Below, piece after piece: positions 24,473 through 36,663 of a stretch of 64,000 nucleotides of DNA. Positions within the stretch are counted from its first letter, which is position 1. Each line of letters begins with the position of its first letter. The position numbers were made by a program, and so were the translations under genes. Source of the stretch: Neospora caninum Liverpool (Eukaryota > Apicomplexa > Conoidasida > Eucoccidiorida > Sarcocystidae); contig NC_018398.1 in the NCBI RefSeq assembly GCF_000208865.1, positions 186,001 through 250,000 on the forward strand, read 5' to 3'. The notes under the pieces were generated by a model that saw nothing but the letters and a program-made list of their open reading frames with translations, searched no databases and had not been told where the DNA came from.

Positions 24473-27400
24473 TCAAGCGGGAGCAGATCCAATGGGGTGC
24501 AATGGACACCCTACAGGTGTGGGTGGTTCTGTTGTCCCGAAAATCGAATCCTGCAGTTGCGCCCTCTCAGCTTTTTCAAGACGCTTGCGAAGAAATGACA
24601 CCTCGTGATAAAGAATCATAGCCAGGATGATGCACATGAGAAGAAACGCTGCTGCCAAATGGAAGAGTCCGTGATACTGCCTGCAGAGCATAGTCACACA
24701 CGGTCAGAAACCACATGCGGGATCATGGCTTCTCCGGAAAAGGATTCTTTGTCTCCAACTACAGCTGCAATCGCTTCACACTGACAAACTGCTTGTGGCA
24801 TCATTCCACCCGCGCACAACGGACTGCGTACAAGTAGTGCTGCGTCAAACGAGCTGGGCCGCTAGTCACGGAAGTCAGGCGTGTGTCTAGCGGTGTGGCT
24901 ACGGAAAGGATATCACGTCGGGGCAGTTTGTCCCTCTCAGTCGCTGTGTGCATATATAGAAATATATATAAATAAATACAGATACACGTATGCATTTGTA
25001 TTTTTGTCTTCAGAGGCGAGAATCGAGTGAGCAGGACGATAGCCACTTACTCCACGGGTGCTTGCCACGGGAAGACGTTCACTTCGCTGATCATGGAACC
25101 CAGTGTCCATCCAGGGGCTACATAGCTGTTCTCGCTGTTCGTATTGTTGAGTGTGGCGAAGGAGACCTGAGACGACTCAAGGGGAAAGCCGAAACCTTGT
25201 CGGAGAGCCGCAAAACTCCAGATGGCCTTCCAGCATAACTTATGGAGAGACAGCTGCACAAGAGTAATACAGCAGTGGCATCGCAGAGAAGGCGTGAGAC
25301 CACACGAAGGAGAGGCAAGACACGTGCGCATGGCACCTCCATCCATGCTCGGGGCCTCAGCAGCTTCAGTTATAAGAAGTCGAATACAAGAGCAAGAGGT
25401 AGCAAAGGTCGCAGCGGCCAAACGAGGGGAAGCAGCCGTCGTACATCTCGACTCCACCCCGCCTAGCGCTGTCGTTTTCAATACAGTGAAAAACCAAAAG
25501 CCGTTAAAACGGTGATGCCCATCATGTGATTACTTCCAAACGAGAGGGTCAGCCTAGGACATTCTGTATGTGCCCCGTCACCTTGGATGCCATGCGGCTC
25601 AACACACAGGCATGCACCTATTGCGTGTGTGTGCGAAGAACGTCAAAGTGTCAACGCGCCCCCATCTCACTCATCTGGTGCCCTTCCAGCGCAGTCACTT
25701 TTCCGGCACTGACATCAGCAAACGCGCGAAAGACTCCACGCCTCATCAGCCTTTTCAGGCGTCCTAGTCGGAGACTGCAAATCGCGGTAGTGGCTGTGAG
25801 AAACTCAGAGAGGGACGTCGGGTTGGTCAACCGGAGCGCAGCGTGAACCTTGCTGAATTGCCCAAAGGCGATGAACCTAACAGAGGAGGAAACCGTCTGG
25901 AAAGCACACAATAAAACTTTCACCTCTCACTTGTCGCGTTCGGTTGTCGTTTGTGTTCCTCCAGAAACACGACCCATTTTGACGTCCTCAGAGCGTAGAT
26001 TCACGCTATTCTCGAAGAAACTCAACGAATAGTTAAATCTTTGGCGGGAGTGCCCTATTGATAGTGTGATTCCCAGACACCACGCGGAGAGTTTTACGAA
26101 ATGAGACACAATGCGGTAGACAAGTGAAGTGACAGGCCCTACACTCTCGAAAGCAAACCATGCCGAAGGCTCAGCACACAGCCGAACTTGTCGCAGGAGC
26201 AACTTGATCCTCGGCGGACCAAAACCCGCCGGAGACGACCCCTGCCGCACCATGGACCTGTTTACAGACTGGAGTGCACCCTTAGGTGTCTGACAGGCGC
26301 GTCGAACTGCGTACAGATAGATGTATCCGTTGCGCGTCAAGCGACGAATCGGTGCTAACTGATAACTGCCGTGTCGTCGTACAACTGAAACAGGCCGCAT
26401 AAATCGTCTGGTTCCAAAGAGTGAAACACCATCCACGGGGACGTTTCGGAGGGCCTTGAACTAATTCAGAGATGCCTTCGTAACAACCATTATCTCGTTC
26501 CCACAGTGAAAGAACCTCTCAGCGCAGCGTCTCGACACGACTGGTACTCTCGTCACGAAAACTTGTGAGACAGCTAGACAGCTGCACAAGCGAATAAATG
26601 TTACTACAGCACGTCGGTAGAGTTGCTCGTAGGCAATACAAAAGGGTGACAGACGAGGCCAGCCCTGATTTCTACGGTGCAGGAACAACGCAAAGCAGCG
26701 AACGACTTCATGTCGGGAGTCACCACCACAGACAGTAGCACCAGAGGATTGAGACATAAGACGGGATTCCTACGGGGTCAGCAGGAGCAGGCACATCGCC
26801 CTTTGAGTCGAGCGAGGTCTTACGGCGGCTGGGGCTTACTTGCTGTTTTCCAGTCGGGGCTGGTACACACCATTGAAGGAGCAACTGTTGATGAAGCAGA
26901 GGGAGTTGTGAAAGAGCCTGCAAGCAGACAAGGATGAGCATGCCGAACCGGACGGAAATCAGTATCCAGAGATACACAATCTTCTCTTCAAGCGCATGCA
27001 TGTGCCACAACGGGGCAACATCGTCCCACTAGGGCAGCCGACAGACACTCAGAAGCTCGAACGTTCTAAGAGACAACTTGACGGTTGTGACAGGCCCTCA
27101 GGGACCTACGCGAACACTACAGTTACAGGTGCATGTACAATGACACCACCACAGGAGAAACGCTTCGACAGGCGAACGAATCAACAGACGTTCTCGGGTG
27201 CTCGTGAGTGTGTTAAGCACAAATGCGACTGCCACCAGCGCATGACACCCTGCGTCTACGGTTGGTACCGAACCTCACATTTCTTTCGTGAACGCACCTC
27301 TGAAGCACATGCTGTGGCTGACGGATGGCTATCGCGGTTCAGTACCGCACTGCACTGGGCTTTCCCCTCCACTGCCCATTTTGTATGTGACGTTTCCGCC

Positions 27401-29519
27401 AGCGGCACTCTATGCCCTGGACGGCTTACTTGTATGCTCTTTCTCGGCAAGCTTTGAAGTCACCGCTTCCAACAAATCGGACTACGAACGTCACCTTCGG
27501 CTTCACATCCAAAGTGATTTCGACGCCGCCTTGTTTTCCTGTGCCTACAACGTTCTCCTTCGTTGTCGGTTTGGCTTCATTGACTGCTCCTTCGGCGCTT
27601 TCCATTGACTGTCCTTTCTCTTTGTTCCTCTCCTTTTCGCCTCTCTGTTGGTCCTTCTGACTCTCGCTGTTAAGCCCGCTTTGCTTGTTTCTGCGAACCC
27701 CCTCCTTTTCTCTAGGAGGCGAGGCTGAATGTTCACCCTTTCCGCGTCCTCCCTCACGAGCCCCATCCTCTACGGACGCCACCACGCCTTCCCGATCCGG
27801 AGTTTCGAGCGTGGCCGCCCCATCGGACACGGCGTCGTGTGCACTTGCATTGAAGTCGAGGGGAGCTGCTTTGGAGAGAATGCTCGACAGCGGCTGCATG
27901 TCCTGGAGGGTATGCCGCATTTTGACGCCGTAAGGCGCCATAGACTTGACAGTTTTTAGAATGTCATTTTTTGCGTAGGACGCAGCTTTCATGAAAGCTG
28001 TGATTTGGTTAACGTCAATGTCGACATAAAAACGACGTTCTGGGTAGGCCAAAGACGGCATTCGAAAGGCCCGAACACTGCCCCGAGGCAAACAGGGATG
28101 CACAGACGCCAGCGTAACTTCTCGTTGATCGTCCGTGTGGTCTTCCGGCCGTTTCGGTTGGTCTTTCTTCTCTCCCGGACCCTGCGGATGCTTGGCTTCA
28201 CTCGTCGTATCGGCACGCCCCCTCGAACTCCTTTGCGCAGCAGAGCCCAGAGACGAGTCGAGATAAGTTGCGTCGGGAAGCAGGCTGCGTTTTGAAGCTT
28301 TTTCTATAAAAGTTGGGTCTTCTTGGAGACGTTCGATCAAGGCCTCTACGCCCAACATCGTGCTGACACGGTTCAAGGCATCTGACCACCCATACCCAAG
28401 AAAGGAGTGTGAATAGAGGCGAATGGATTTGTTGCCCAGATGAACGCCAATGAAGTCCTCAAGAACTGACGTATGAAGAGGAGAGAACGTAATCTGCATA
28501 GACGCTCCGCCCATATCGAGAGCCCCCACAGTCTTCTCTGGGTCGTCTGAGAGGCTTCCTCGGACACTGTTGACAGATAGCCAGCCGTAGACACCTTCTT
28601 CTTCGCCAGAGATGACTCGAGCCCAAGAAGGACAGAATTTGAAAGGATTCAACGAGGGATCTTCCAGGACAGTGCGAAGATTCGCCATAAGCGCGTCCCG
28701 TGTCCCCTGACTGAGATTTCTCATTCCTCCTGTAGCTTTCACGAACAGAGGGATTTCTCCCCAAACGGAAGCAGACACTCCTCGACGGGCCAGGCACGCC
28801 TGGCTCTCATCCAGCATCGCCTTGAAAGCTTGCCGCGCGCCTGTGAAGTCGTCGGCAAAGCTGCTCAGAGCGGGAGCGGGGACGCCCTCGCACACGGGCT
28901 GCGGAATCGTGACGGGGCCGGTCAGGGGATGGCGAGGATCGAAACGCCGCACTTCCCACGAGAAAACCGTGAGGCGAGAACCGTGGGATCCTGCGTCAAT
29001 TACGATCCCATAGTCCAGCTGCGTTCGCCGGGAGAAGTAGAAAGACGTCGTCGCAGACCAAACCAGCCACAGAAACACAAAGAGCAGCGGTGCGAGGAGC
29101 CACCAGAAGAGCTGCTTCCACAAGGCGGCCCAGACACGTCTCGTGGAAGTCCACGGCACGGAATCGGGTGCGGTCGCGCGCTCAGGGGCGTCGAAGTAAC
29201 AGCTGTGGAACGGGCGTTGCAGCTGGGCGTCTGAAGCGCCGCCTGCACAGTCGGAGAGGAGGGGACGACTGGCAGGAAGATGGTAACGATTCCTCTGTGC
29301 GGAGGGAACGCTCTCGTAGCGGTAACCGCCAGAGGCTGGATCAGAAGACATGGCTGCCGCTGAACAAGCGGGCCAGGCCGCGCCGGAAGGCGAAGAAGAA
29401 CAGCGAGACGCAGGAAGACTCGCGGAAGAGGTACGCGGGTGTCGGGGCGCTTCATGCTCGCGCTCCGGTTCTGCCGGTGCGTGAGGATACGCGCCGACCT
29501 CGTGCTCGGCGTTTGCCAT
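24473..29519 (-). CDS. GDA1/CD39-family membrane apyrase (nucleoside tri/diphosphatase)
   Basis: Hydrolyses nucleoside tri- and diphosphates with divalent cations. Five exons keep phase: 29519-27430, 26917-26840, 25876-25699, 25253-25051 and 24680-24473, about 918 residues. A TM segment at ~134-156 is followed by apyrase conserved regions: DAGSHGSR (~175), VKATGGMR (~260), ISGEEEGVYGWLSVN (~303) and LDMGGASMQ (~334). Later family blocks sit in separate exons: VRFVGSGDFKAC, CSFNGVYQP (~710), FIAFGQFSKV, LCWKAIWSF and GWTLGSMI (~829). A second TM (FLLMCIILAMIL, ~860) precedes a short C-terminal tail. Two flanking TM segments place the catalytic domain on the lumenal or extracellular side, as in mammalian CD39. 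A ~230-residue Ser/Glu/Lys-rich insertion splits the domain after the fourth motif. The known Toxoplasma NTPases are secreted dense-granule proteins; this is a different, membrane-anchored type. The start context aacATGG is good. Confidence 0.95.
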
Positions 29520-31578
29520 GTTGACCGGGAAGCTCTCAGCACAGGTGGGCGGGGTCTACAAATTCAGATCCCGCATATACACATACCTGTGTGCGTAGGC
29601 CGCGGGCGATCGGGAAGCCTTGTGCTCCAAGAAATTGGATGAATCACATTAGTGCGACCAGGCGAGACAGCCAGGCCGCTGCTCACAACAATGACGCGTT
29701 CAAAGACAAGCAAATGTGATCCACCGGAGAGAGAGCGGACCGCATGCGCCGTTGCCCGACACGTCTCAAGGTCCTCTAAAAATGCCGCAGTCTGCAGCGA
29801 CACAAGCTGTGTGGAGATTTGTTGGGCAAACCGTTTCCGCCTTTCCTATCGATGCGTTTTGACACCGACGTGCCCGGTCGTTCAGCCAAATACCTTTCGC
29901 CCTTTTTTCGTCTGTTTTGCTTGAATGTGGAGGGAAACCGACGGACGAGCGGGGACAAAGACATATGCCGCAAACTGGGGATGCAGGCGTCTCGCCGCCT
30001 GTAAACGAGTCGGTATCTGCCACTGCCTGGAAGAGCAGAACTCTGACCATAGCGCGAGTCGAACTCACATCACATTCTCCTCGGAAGGGCGACAAAGTGT
30101 GGACCAACGCACGCGACAGGTCAACAAGTTCCTTCGTGTTCGACTTGTTCCCGACTGCAGCTTTTCAGAGTTCGCGATTCAAGGGCCTCTCACGGCAGTA
30201 GCGTCGGCTTTTTTCCACAGACGAAAATCTATTCTCCTCCTTTTCGCCAGGAAAACGGATCTCCGAGGTGCGGCGTTCGGTGTGGCACTCCTGCACGGAC
30301 TGGCGCACACGAGGGACGGAAGGGGACCGGCGTAGCGACACGGTTGGGCTGTCGCCAACAGGGCGAGGCGGAAGGTCCGGAATTGGGAAGTTCAGCCTTC
30401 CACTTAACGGGCTCTCAGTACGAGGCTACCTCATTTTTCCTTCATGGCGAAGCGCCTCCACAGACGCGTTTCTTGCGGAGCCGCGCGCTGCCAGGAAGCA
30501 CGGGATCCTCAACCCTATCTCGGCGACGCGTTTACGCAACGCCCCTCCCGTGACAGACTCTGAAGAAGAAAAGCGAACCTTTTGAGACGTAGAGACAATA
30601 CGAGAGGTGAACCGCGGCGCTCGTAGGCCCTCAAACGTATCTGGAGAGGCCTGCGGCGCCGTAGGAGACAGGAAGTACGACGCTCTCCCCGGCGCGATGT
30701 TTCGGTTTTTACAGTGGCCGCCGCTGTGGAACAACTCTCCACAGCGAAAAAACCTTCGGGACTTCCAAGAGAAAAGCTTGAACACAAGCTGTAGGGTGAA
30801 AAGACATCCGAAAACCTAACTCTTACAGGAACGCGGGGCCCCGGCCGCCCTGGGATCAACGCGAGGCTGAATCGACGTGTGCAGTCACTCGTGGCAGGTT
30901 GCACAACTTGTTGCTTATTTCTCAGGACGCGGACTTCGACATGAAAACCACCACAAGATGCATCCGCAACTGGGCTACTCCCTTCGACAGATAAAAGAAA
31001 TACACCGATTTCTTTTGAAAGATGCACGGAAAACGCACTGTTCGATTTAGATGCACGGCTCCGCTTTACGCATGGCCGCCACCCGCGACGGCTTGGAGAA
31101 ACCACACACAGTTCTCCGCGGGCGCCTTCGCCGTGCAGTCAGCGGGGCTCTACACTTGGCGCCGGCCAAGGAAAGTGGCCAAAGGTCCATTTGTCGTTTT
31201 CCCTTCTCTACTACGCCGGCCTAATATGTTTTATGCACATCTGTGAGCAATTCGTGGTGGACGAGCTTCAGCTGGACTCGAGAGCGCGATTCAAGGGTCG
31301 CCACCCCCGCACTATTAGGCATGGGCCCCCAGGACATTCTCCGGGTGTCCATCTAGCAGAAGCTGGCCGTTCGCGTGGACGAATCGAATTTCGAAGATGC
31401 TCCTGTCCTCTTTTTCTGCCCGTGTGGTCGGCCGCAGTAAGGTTTGTGTTCAGCCGTTTTCGGGAAGTCCCCATGCAGGCTCGAGAGGACAAAGGAAATG
31501 TACGACACCCGGGTTTCCTGTATGTGGGTGACCTTTCTTGTTGATGCCTTTCCCTCGCCGCCGGCGCGATTCTGCAGC

Positions 31579-31596
31579 GGGGGGGGGGGGGGGGGG
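31579..31596. repeat. Homopolymer of 18 G
   Basis: An uninterrupted run of 18 G residues. Such tracts are prone to slippage and to sequencing or assembly error, so its exact length is uncertain. Confidence 0.9.
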
Positions 31597-32916
31597 CTGA
31601 GGCCTAGAGGGAAGCAAGATTGGTCGTCTTTTCCCGAACAGGATCGCCACGCAGATTTAGAAACATATCGTGCACTTCGCTTACGTTCATGAGACCGCCC
31701 AGCTTCGGGGAGACATCCGTGGAAACAGCTTTCCAAAAAAGAATCTGGAGACAGATAGATCCATCCCAGGGGCACACAGAAGGTTTGCTGGCGCGTCGAG
31801 CGCAGTTTCAGGTGTAGTTTCCCTTCGCTGCCAATCTAACCCTTGAACCACGGACAGTCAACGCACAGGCGCCGAACCAGGCATCCTGCCATTGCTTGTT
31901 CAGTTTTTCCGAGCGTCAATTGACCACTAGTCATTCAACGCTCAGCTGAACTAGCTCAGTTCGAGAGAGGATGTCCGGTCATCGTCGTGCACACACCGCC
32001 CAGGCATGGACTTGTGGAGACGCTCATGGCGAGCACCATCGGGATACGTAAGAAATTGTGTCTCTCCAAGACAGTACAGCGTTTGGATATCGAGCACAAA
32101 GGGGGGATTCCTCTCCGACATCTTTACCACGGAAACGCACAGTGCGCTTGAATGCACAGATCGAGGGAGGCACGAGGTCTTCCTGCTCACGGTCACCATA
32201 CCACATACCGAGGAACAATGGCGCCGTGGATCCCATCGTGACTGGGGGACTGAGAAGTTGCACTGACAACCCTGCATCGTGTGCCCTCAAAGCTCATCAA
32301 ACCCGTAATATGCTTAAGAAAAAGACGTCACCGAGAGAACTTTGACTGCTGCCGGCCGAAAGCCTGACTTCTCGAGCGGTGATTACTTGTTTCAGACGGA
32401 CAGTCTGATCAAGTTGAGATAATCAAGGCACTGCCCCATATGCATCAGCTCTCCAGAAGCTGTCGAGTTTGTTTCTCGCAAACATAATCAAGAAAACCGG
32501 GCCAGTGCCGTCGTCCTATCCGATGCGCGCTCCGTTGGGGTGAGCCACGTCAGACATGACTAGTGGTGGAAAGGTGTCTTCAGCATCGCCGCATGCAACG
32601 TGAAGGGCGCCGCACCTCGAATGGTCACTGCCGGTGCATGAGACGGTGATATCCGCCACACCATCTTTAGAGCGATACCGCGTGAAGCGCGACAGGCCGA
32701 CATCCAGCTAGAACCTGGCATCGCCACCGCTCAAAGATGTGCATTCCTGGACCGCTTGCGACAGAGCGTATCCACCGTGGACTAACATTTGGACCACTGA
32801 ATACTACTTTACTGTAGCATGCCTCTTTGCTACGAGCCAACCGCGGACGCTTCGCGGAAGCAACCAGAACTGTGTATGACGTCTTCGGTAAGTTCACATA
32901 CACAAAGGTCCAATGC

Positions 32917-32951
32917 ATATATATATATATATATATACATATATATTTATA
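32917..32951. repeat. AT dinucleotide microsatellite
   Basis: A tract of about ten AT units followed by an imperfect AT-rich tail, just downstream of the hypothetical minus-strand gene ending near 33.0 kb. Likely a polymorphic simple repeat. Confidence 0.9.
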
Positions 32952-33020
32952 TCCACATTCTAGAAGCATGTGGCAGCTTGCAGGGGGATTCATCGAGTAG
33001 AGAAGCCGTCGTCATGACCG

Positions 33021-34991
33021 TCACCGAGGCAGTGACATGCAACCGGCTGTACGCAAAAGACGTCGGCGGAATTTTCGGGACGGACCGCAGAAAAGGAGAG
33101 GCGGTCGCGCGCATGCCAACTCGGCACCGAAACTGGCTGATGCCTGCTGAAAGGATTAACGGCCCAGTTGCTTTCCCGTCCATAGTTGCTCGGGCGCGAG
33201 AATACCGGAACTTCCATGAAAGCGGTTTCTCGTTCTGCAGTGGCTCTCGATACTCGAACGATGGTGCTTGCAGATTTCCGCACCACCTTCCACGACCCGT
33301 AGCTGATAGATTGGAGGAAACGTACCGGAGAGTCGCTCGACTCGGCCGCACACGCAAGCTCTAGAAGCACCCTCCAGTCATCTTCATCAATTTCTTCTCC
33401 CCGAGCTGCGCCTCGAAAACGAGACCCACCTTGCGCGCCTAAAAACACAGGAGAACAAGACGAAGAAAGGGGCAAATTCACCCCAGCAGAGGACCTAGTA
33501 GTCTCCACAAAACGTTTCCAGTGGAACAGTCGAGCTTGGACGAAGCGGCCTGCTCCACGTGTTTACGCTCCGTCACATCTGCACTGCGGTCGAGATATAT
33601 CTGAAACGCTGCTCTCAAAAATCGCGCGAAGCGCACGCCTGGCAACATGTGTGAATAACCGCTCGCCACGGTAGCAAGCAGGGAGGCGGCACGCGTGGAA
33701 AACAGTCCGCCTGTGCCACAGCCGAAAGTGGTAAGTAAAACACTGCCGGTCTGCACCAGGACTAGGGATGCGGCTACAGGTTCTCCATAGCATACCTCGT
33801 GAACAGCAGCTTGCAACTCCTCAACAGTCATAGCCTCTCGCAGTTTCCTTCGAATCATGTCGCCAATGGCATCTTCATCCTCGCCATTGGCAGAGACCTG
33901 ATGCTGGGGCACTGGCTGTTGTCGAAGTCGAGGAGCCTCGCCTCGCTTGTCGTTGCGAATGACACTGTCGTACTGTCCCTGCTTGGGCCCTGGACCGCGC
34001 CTCGCGTTTTGCTGTCGCCCTTGCTGGGAGGGCACTTTACCTGAAGACGCAAAGGGATAAAGGACTGCTTCCGCAGAAGCGTGGCTCCTCGTCTGCGTCG
34101 GCTACCCCCAGTACCATCGCGGATCTACGTGACCATGCTCCAGCGCCTACACTCCTGAGACTCTCAGGGCCTCTGTGTTTGCTCACGTCCGGCTACATCT
34201 CCATGGCTGAATTGCATGCACCCGTCTAGCTGGTGACACTTACTTTTCTGGTTGTGTGCGACTGTCAGCAAAGTGTATATCCGCCTATTTCACGAGGTCC
34301 GCCTGAGGCTCAGACGTTAAGTTCGTATGCCCGCCATTTTCATACATATCTTCTCGGCTGCGTGTAAGGCTTTCTTGTCTACCTGTCGATCTGGACTTCG
34401 GGCCTGAACCTTACCAGCGCCTGCATCCCGGCCAGCAGACGCGGCCTTACTGGACTTGTTGCCTCTCGTTGCACCCTTGGATCGGTCAAATTCGTGCTCG
34501 GACCGACTGGCTGCGGTCCGACCGGACGCACTCTCGGCACTTGTCGGCGCGCTGGTGTCTTGGCCCTTCACTTGCACGTACGCCAGCCGAACTGATCCGG
34601 AGTTGCCTCCGCCCCGACCGGCTGTTCCCGACTTTCGCTGCGACCCGTTTCCGCGACGGCCGTTGCCCGCAGTGGAGCTTCGATCCCCCTGAGGAAGGTC
34701 GTGGGCGACTGCTGGGCCCGCAGCCTGCAAACCCTCTGAGCTGGATCTGCGAAAAAAGGCAAGAAGGCAAGACGACCGGGCGTCCACGACGCCTCATGGA
34801 CTGAAGTCGATCATCTCGAGTATGGGACCTGCCTCGCCCAGGCGTGTCTGTGGAACCGGGGCGTGCGTATGCCCGCCTAGCAACGCCGCGTGATGTCCGA
34901 CTCGCTTTCGCAGCCGCAGGAACCGCACCCTTGCTCAGCACTACACTGCTTACCCTGTCTGAGTGGGTTGGGCCTCGTCACTCTCAGCCAT
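33021..34991 (-). CDS. Hypothetical basic low-complexity protein (multi-exon)
   Basis: I do not recognise this family. A phase-consistent chain is 34991-34954 (start MAESDEAQ), 34746-34415, 34040-33796, 33600-33495 and 33438-33326. A possible last exon, 33146-33021, ends at a stop. Exon 2 encodes a Gly/Ser/Arg-rich region with a SVRLAYVQVKG stretch. Exon 3 is Gln/Arg-rich and then becomes acidic and helical (MIRRKLREAMTVEEL). Exon 5 ends in an acidic-helical segment with a strong GTACGT donor. The 33796-33600 intron is optional: the frame also reads through it with no stop, adding ~65 residues, so splicing there is unresolved. The last exon is weak. RNA or nucleic-acid binding would fit the RG-rich composition but is only a guess. 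Confidence 0.45.
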
Positions 34992-35419
34992 CGTCCGTGT
35001 GGTGTTTCCCTTCGGCACGGACACCTTAGACTCCTTGGCATCCCCGATCGCTAGAAGTGGACAGCAGGGAGGGAACAGGGCGGTCAGTTCAGATGTAGGA
35101 ACAGCCGAGGGATGCGCCTGATGAGAACACGCACACAGGCATGATCGAGGGAACGTCGTGCAAGCTGACAGACGCAGTTATCAGTGCACCCCCACAGGCG
35201 CCTACGATCCGCTCATGTATGGAGCTGCATTTAGACTACAGGAGAGTCCAGGCAAACTTCAATTTTGCGCATGCTCGATATGAGCCCTTGGCGGGTAGCA
35301 CCGCCTTGCAGTGGACGGTCCTGCCTAAACTGAAATTCGCCTCTCTGCACACGGTTCGAAGATGACTTCTTCCCGGCGGGGGATCACCCACTGGGTATGC
35401 GCGCGCATTGCCGATGTGG

Positions 35420-36663
35420 CTAGACATGCCCCTGACGTTGAAAAAACAGTCGCCGTGTGCGAGCGGCGAGGTCTGACCGTAGATGAGGTCCGCGCCGCGC
35501 CCAGAGGAAAAACGATGCAGACTTTGATCGGAACTGGCTTTCGCATCGGTGGAAGGAAGACCGGCTCTCGGAAAGATGACGCTTGTCTTGGGGGAGCGGC
35601 ACAGTCGATTCCTCGTATTTCTCAAAGGCCTGTTGCCACCTTGAGACTCTCGACGCTTTCTTTCCAACCTACCCGTGCGAAACGTAAGCACGCGTGTTTT
35701 TGTCTTTTAGCCCCTCATCCGGTATCTCTATATAGTGACTGGCAACCATATGCAAATACACGTCTCCTGTGTTTCGCGGGAGACCGTCCGTTAGCTGTTT
35801 GGGAGGGCCGACACCCCCAGCGGCAGACCCTGTTGCGACAGGGCTGTGTACCACCTACCAGCGTTAGAGCCCAAATAGCAGAGAGGATCCGCTGCGCTTC
35901 GTCGATCGCATCCTTCTGCTTCTGTCCTGGCCTCTGCTGTGGACACAAACATGTTCACGCAGCAGACATGCCCTACAACCTCGTACCCCCCTCCGTCTCC
36001 TTCCCCGACATGCTAAACCTCAGTGGCGCACGAAGAATCGACGAAGTAGAGAGGCGTTCGCGATCTCTTGGATCGTAGTGGGAGCATCCGAAACTTCAGC
36101 GGGTTTCTGACGCTTGTCGAGCTCCTATCTGACACCCGTGACATTCCACTGTGTCAACGCGGCAACGCCGAGGGGCGTTCGCGTGGCAGCGTCCCTGCCT
36201 TTTCTTCTTGGTCGATCAAAGCGGGTTTCCACACGTTTCGAGACGACGGAACACGCACCTTTGAAGCCTTTTGATTCTTTCCAAGTCGCTTGCTTTGTGC
36301 CTCGACCCAGTCCTCTTCTTCGTCTCTTCCGCCAGGTCCGGCGCCCCCTGCGTCGTCTTCGCCTGCACGGGACTGCGGCTGAAGGCGTCTCGGCTTCGAC
36401 TTGGCGAACGCCTGCGCTGCTCCGGCGCCACGGGAAGACCCCGAAGAGCCTCGCGATCCTACGCCGTTCGTCTTTTTCGCGTGCGCTGCCGTGGGCGCAG
36501 TCTCTCCCGGTGCAGCGTCTCCAGGCTTCAGGGAGCCGGCGCCTGCCGCGCCCTCAACGCTGCTGCGACAGCTGTCAGCGGCGACCCAGTTGGAGGCAGC
36601 TGACGACTTGCTGGCAGGTTCTGACGTGGACGTCAGAGCCTCTGGCGCGAAAATGGACCACAT
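35420..36663 (-). CDS. Hypothetical low-complexity protein
   Basis: The chain 36663-36259, 35936-35859 and 35668-35420 keeps phase 0 at both junctions (donors GTGCGT and GTAGGT) and gives about 243 residues. The first exon is Ala/Gly/Ser/Lys-rich with an acidic patch (DEEEDW). The second encodes a helix-prone segment (DAIDEAQRILSAIW). The third is Ser/Arg-rich. No family is recognised. A 238-codon open frame on the opposite strand (35362-36078) overlaps it; I judge that to be a shadow because it has no splice support and no motif. The gene lies head-to-tail with the next minus-strand gene, about 430 bases apart. Confidence 0.35.

Larger units (their letters stand above)
29520..33020. other. 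Intergenic, 5' of apyrase
   Basis: About 3.5 kb upstream of the apyrase start, presumably with its promoter. It includes an 18-base G run and an AT dinucleotide tract (listed separately). Open frames up to ~196 codons occur but are strongly overlapped on other strands and look like noise. Confidence 0.4.

Noticed and set aside
35362..36078. Plus-strand open frame of 238 codons
   Set aside because: It is antisense to a minus-strand exon chain with consistent splice phases, and it has no motif.
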